A DNA stretch of 64,000 nucleotides from Brevibacterium permense (GTDB lineage Bacteria; Actinomycetota; Actinomycetes; Actinomycetales; Brevibacteriaceae). The notes under the pieces were generated by a model. That model worked only from the letters and a program-made list of their open reading frames with translations. It had not been told where the DNA came from and ran no database searches. The position numbers and the translations under genes were made by a program. The stretch lies in NCBI RefSeq assembly GCF_025506275.1, contig NZ_QYCP01000083.1, positions 1 to 64,000 on the forward strand. Direction: 5' to 3'. Shown here piece after piece: positions 61,531-64,000 of the stretch. Position 1 is the first letter of the stretch. Each line of letters opens with the position of its first letter.

Positions 61531-62517
61531 TCAGCGGAACTCGCGGGGATCCGCCGCAGGGTCGTTCTCGAGAGCAGTGATGAAGCTCCACGAATCGGGT
61601 CGCGAATCGTCGAGGTCATTGAATCCGTAGTGGACGGCCAATCCGTGGGTGTCCTGCGTCGTCGAATTGAAGCTGTGCCGGTCGGGATCGGCGGCCAGTG
61701 CGACAACGGAACGACCGAGCAGGTGAGGCGTCTCGGAGATCGCGAAATCGCGTGGCGGTTCGGTGCGGGTTTCGTCGAGCGAGTCGCGCATCCAGTCGTC
61801 CTCTGTGGTGCCGAAGTGATCGAGCATCATCTCCGATCGCAGCCAACCGGGGGTGATGGCAACGGCCGTCGCTTCCACCTTGTCGAGTTCGTGGCCGAGT
61901 CCGAAGGCCAGACGGCTCACAGCCGTCTTCGTGATGTCGAGGAAGATATTCTCCCGGTAGTGGCTTGCGTTGAACTCTGCGGTGCCGTCGGTGATCTCGA
62001 TATGGAGACCGCCCGGATTCCGTGTGAGCAGGGGCAATGCAGCATGTGCGGTGTGCAGGTGAGTGAGCAGACCCGCCCGGAACAAGCGCATCTCGGTATC
62101 GAGTTCGGTCTCCCAGAACGGCGTGCCCCACTCGACGTAGGCTTCTCCCCCGATGTCGTTGACGAGGATGTCGAGACGCCCGTGGTCGGTTTCGATCTGG
62201 CCGATCACCTGTGAGATCCGGGCCGGATCGAGGTGATCACAGACGTGGGCTTCGGCCTGGCCGCCATCGCCGGTGATGAGGGCGGCGGTGTCTTCGATCG
62301 TCTCCGTGCGTCCGTAGTCGGAGCGACGCCCGTGGGTCGATCGGCCGGTGCAGTGGACGAAGGCGCCGGCGCGTGCGAGGTCACGGGCGATGGCGCGGCC
62401 GGCTCCTCGGGTGGCTCCGGCGACGAGGGCGACCTTGCCGCTCAGCGCACGTTGAGAGAACGGAGCGAAGTCGGCGGGGTCGGCGGCGTGAGTTGATTCC
62501 GGTGTCGGTGTATTCAT
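61531..62517 (-). CDS. Short-chain dehydrogenase/reductase
   Basis: A 328-residue SDR enzyme. The cofactor motif is GATRGAGRAIARDLARAG with HCTGRST after it (NADP-like Arg), then NDIGG in place of NNAG. The catalytic part reads ITDG...HYRENIFLDITKTAV, so the Tyr-Lys spacing differs from classical YxxxK; this resembles the DHRS1-like branch. Substrate unknown. The start is ATG at 62517; an ATG at 62547 overlaps the divergent regulator promoter and is less likely. It diverges from the WYL gene. Confidence 0.85.
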   Translation of the reverse strand: MNTPTPESTHAADPADFAPFSQRALSGKVALVAGATRGAGRAIARDLARAGAFVHCTGRSTHGRRSDYGRTETIEDTAALITGDGGQAEAHVCDHLDPARISQVIGQIETDHGRLDILVNDIGGEAYVEWGTPFWETELDTEMRLFRAGLLTHLHTAHAALPLLTRNPGGLHIEITDGTAEFNASHYRENIFLDITKTAVSRLAFGLGHELDKVEATAVAITPGWLRSEMMLDHFGTTEDDWMRDSLDETRTEPPRDFAISETPHLLGRSVVALAADPDRHSFNSTTQDTHGLAVHYGFNDLDDSRPDSWSFITALENDPAADPREFR

Positions 62518-62580
62518 GGGACCAGTCTCATCGGCTTCCGCTGACATCTCGTGTCAGTGTCCTTCTTTATTCTCGGAACT

Positions 62581-63516
62581 ATGAAAGCTGCTCGCCTCGT
62601 TTCGGAGATCGTCATCCTCGGTGCGCGTTCTCGGCCGATCACGGCATCCGATCTCGCGGGACGTCTCGAGGTCACCGAGCGGACGATCTACCGTGACCTC
62701 GGTGAGCTGTCGCGGATGGGCGTTCCCGTCATCACCGAGGCGGGGCCCGGCGGCGGGATCAGCCTCCTCGGCGAATGGGTCTCGCCTGTGGCGGGTCTGA
62801 CCCGGGACGAACTCGACTCCCTCCTCATCGGCTCCCCTGCTGCGGCCGATCTCGGCTTCTCGTCCACGTTGGCCACGGCCCGAGCGAAAGTCCTCACCGA
62901 ATCGTCATCGGCATTCTCGCAGCTCATCCTCGTCGACGGGCCGGACTGGTTCATGGCCGAGGAGAATCCCGAGCAGCTCGACACCATCGTCACCGCACTG
63001 CGCACTCAGCGGGGACTGCAGGTCACATATCGCGGACGGAACGGTCTGCGATCGCGCGCGCTTCTGCCTCTGGGACTCGTCGTCAAGGCCGGTCGCTGGT
63101 ATCTCGCGGCTCAGCCGCCGGGAGGCAGTCCCCGAACCTATCGAGTCTCACGGATCGGCTCGGCCGAGCTGCGATTCCTCCACTGCACTCCCCCATCTTC
63201 TTTCGACCTCGCGGGCTACTGGACGAGGGCGCTGGCCGAATTCGACGCCTCGATTCGCCGGACACTCGTGAGACTGCGACTGCCCGTGGCCCAGATCGAC
63301 GACCTTCTGCGCGCGATTCCGGGCCGACTCACCGAGGACGCCGTCAACACGGGGCGGACAGATCGCGACACCCTCGAGATCGACATTCCGATGGAACCCG
63401 ACGAGGTGGCCGTCAGCCAGCTCGTCACCGTGCCCGGGGTCGAAGTGCTCTCACCAAAACAGCTCCGCCGCGACCTGCACGATCATGCACGGGCCGCGGC
63501 GGAGCTCAATGAGTGA
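62581..63516 (+). CDS. WYL-domain transcriptional regulator (YafY type)
   Basis: A 311-residue regulator: an HTH_11 winged helix at 1-60 (ARSRPITASDLAGRLEVTERTIYRDLGELSRMGVPV), a WYL domain at about 130-210 (LQVTYRGRNGLRSRALLPLGLVVKAGRWYLAAQPPGG) and a WCX extension to the C-terminus. WYL domains sense small ligands or nucleic acids. The start is ATG at 62581, 7 nt after a TATTCT box, probably leaderless. It diverges from the SDR gene, 63 bp apart, which makes the SDR gene a likely target. Confidence 0.9.
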   Translation: MKAARLVSEIVILGARSRPITASDLAGRLEVTERTIYRDLGELSRMGVPVITEAGPGGGISLLGEWVSPVAGLTRDELDSLLIGSPAAADLGFSSTLATARAKVLTESSSAFSQLILVDGPDWFMAEENPEQLDTIVTALRTQRGLQVTYRGRNGLRSRALLPLGLVVKAGRWYLAAQPPGGSPRTYRVSRIGSAELRFLHCTPPSSFDLAGYWTRALAEFDASIRRTLVRLRLPVAQIDDLLRAIPGRLTEDAVNTGRTDRDTLEIDIPMEPDEVAVSQLVTVPGVEVLSPKQLRRDLHDHARAAAELNE

Positions 63517-63545
63517 AGTGAGCAGTCAGCAGCTCACAGCCCGGG

Positions 63546-64000
63546 TCACTGCACTTCGTACTTGCCGTTGATCTGCCCGGCGCCGACGCCGCCGACGGCC
63601 TCCATGGCAGCCTTGGACAGGTCGAAGCACCGATTGCCGTGGTAGGGGCCGCGGTCGTTGACCCGCACCGTCACGGACTTTCCGTTCGCGCTGTTCGTGA
63701 TCTTCACCTTGGAACCGAACGGCAGAGTCTTATGGGCCGCGGTGAGTTTGTTCGTATCGAACTTCTCACCGTTTGCAGTCGGACGGCCGTCGAATCCGTC
63801 ACCGCCGCCGTAGTAGGACATGGGGCAGCTGCCGGATTCGCCGGTCGACTCGCCGGAGTTCGACGGTCCGTCGTTCTCACCCGCGGACCCGCCGCCGGTC
63901 GAGGCCTCATCCTTTTTGTCTGCGGTCTTCGACGGCTCGGGGCTGGGTGTCTCGATATGGGTGTCGATCGTGACTTCTGCGGGCTTCTCCTTGGCCTGTT
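63546..64000 (-). CDS. RlpA-like septal/cell-wall protein, 5' end beyond window
   Basis: Partial frame open to the window edge. The visible 151 residues comprise a Lys/Glu/Pro then Gly/Ser-rich linker and a C-terminal double-psi beta-barrel of the RlpA type (SCPMSYYGGGDGFDGRPTANGEKFD, then LPFGSKVKIT and VRVNDRGPYHGNRCFDLSKAAMEAV), with the conserved Asp and DRGP. A secreted wall-associated protein, perhaps with lytic or peptidoglycan-binding role, is likely. It converges on the WYL gene. The N-terminus cannot be judged here. Confidence 0.82.
   Translation of the reverse strand, partial: QAKEKPAEVTIDTHIETPSPEPSKTADKKDEASTGGGSAGENDGPSNSGESTGESGSCPMSYYGGGDGFDGRPTANGEKFDTNKLTAAHKTLPFGSKVKITNSANGKSVTVRVNDRGPYHGNRCFDLSKAAMEAVGGVGAGQINGKYEVQ

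Noticed and set aside
1..64000. CRISPR array, tRNA, rRNA, insertion sequence or prophage
   Set aside because: No regular spaced repeats, no cloverleaf or T-loop patterns, no transposase or phage genes were recognised on either strand.

Overview
This window reads as chromosome from a high-GC actinomycete. The signs are a mycothione reductase, a mycothiol-type DinB-fold enzyme, a resuscitation-promoting factor, three clustered nitrogen genes (glnA2, glnE, glnA1), a QcrCAB/CtaCDEF respiratory supercomplex with an actinobacterial CtaF, and many GTG or leaderless starts. Gene order from glnA2 to the plsC-like acyltransferase recalls, from memory, the Rv2222c-Rv2182c region of Mycobacterium tuberculosis. 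The later accessory genes (putrescine oxidase, DUF5058/YjiG cluster) fit a Micrococcales member such as Brevibacterium. The genus is an inference. No rRNA, tRNA, CRISPR array, insertion sequence or prophage was seen.

Layout. 0-9.2 kb: alanine dehydrogenase, a small conserved protein, glnA2-glnE, mycothione reductase (mtr) and glnA1, which together handle ammonia assimilation and its control. 9.3-19 kb: an RDD protein, DUF4191, lipA-lipB, a one-helix membrane protein, then sucB-lpd-pepA. LipB and LipA make the lipoyl groups that SucB carries and Lpd reoxidises. 19-23.3 kb: pyrD, DUF3043, an M20 dipeptidase, an ErpA/HesB carrier and aat. 23.4-31.6 kb: ctaC-ctaD-ctaF, a roughly 1 kb gene-free stretch, then ctaE-qcrC-qcrA-qcrB on the other strand. 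31.8-36.8 kb: trpD, a DEDDh exonuclease/UvrC-like fusion, a membrane protein, a carboxylesterase-like hydrolase and an acyltransferase. 37-48.2 kb: an FtsR-like MerR regulator, an orphan ParA, pyruvate carboxylase, peptide deformylase, a hydroxyacyl-CoA dehydrogenase, an aminotransferase, a methyltransferase, Hsp20, an AEC permease and ferritin.

The accessory part starts at 48.3 kb. An amidase, an M20D amidohydrolase, a YjiG-like and a DUF5058 membrane protein form one co-directional cluster. Its two upstream gaps share a near-identical palindrome, GCCAWWTTGGCA-like (GCCATATTGGCA and GCCATTTTGGCA). I read it as a candidate uptake-and-hydrolysis system for an amide or N-acylated amino acid. 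Small genes and an Rpf follow. Next comes a five-gene minus-strand run: putrescine oxidase, APC permease, AraC-type regulator, VOC protein and a short UvrA-like ATPase. It has a good promoter (TTGGCA-17-TAGTCT) and an inverted repeat upstream. The window closes with an SDR enzyme, a WYL regulator and a truncated RlpA-like protein.

Regulatory DNA is rich: a HAIR element at hsp20, a GlnR-like box at glnA1, inverted repeats at ald, ferritin and rpf, a 62-nt perfect palindrome used as an intergenic hairpin, and several TAnnnT boxes placed 6-7 nt before start codons, which suggests leaderless mRNAs.
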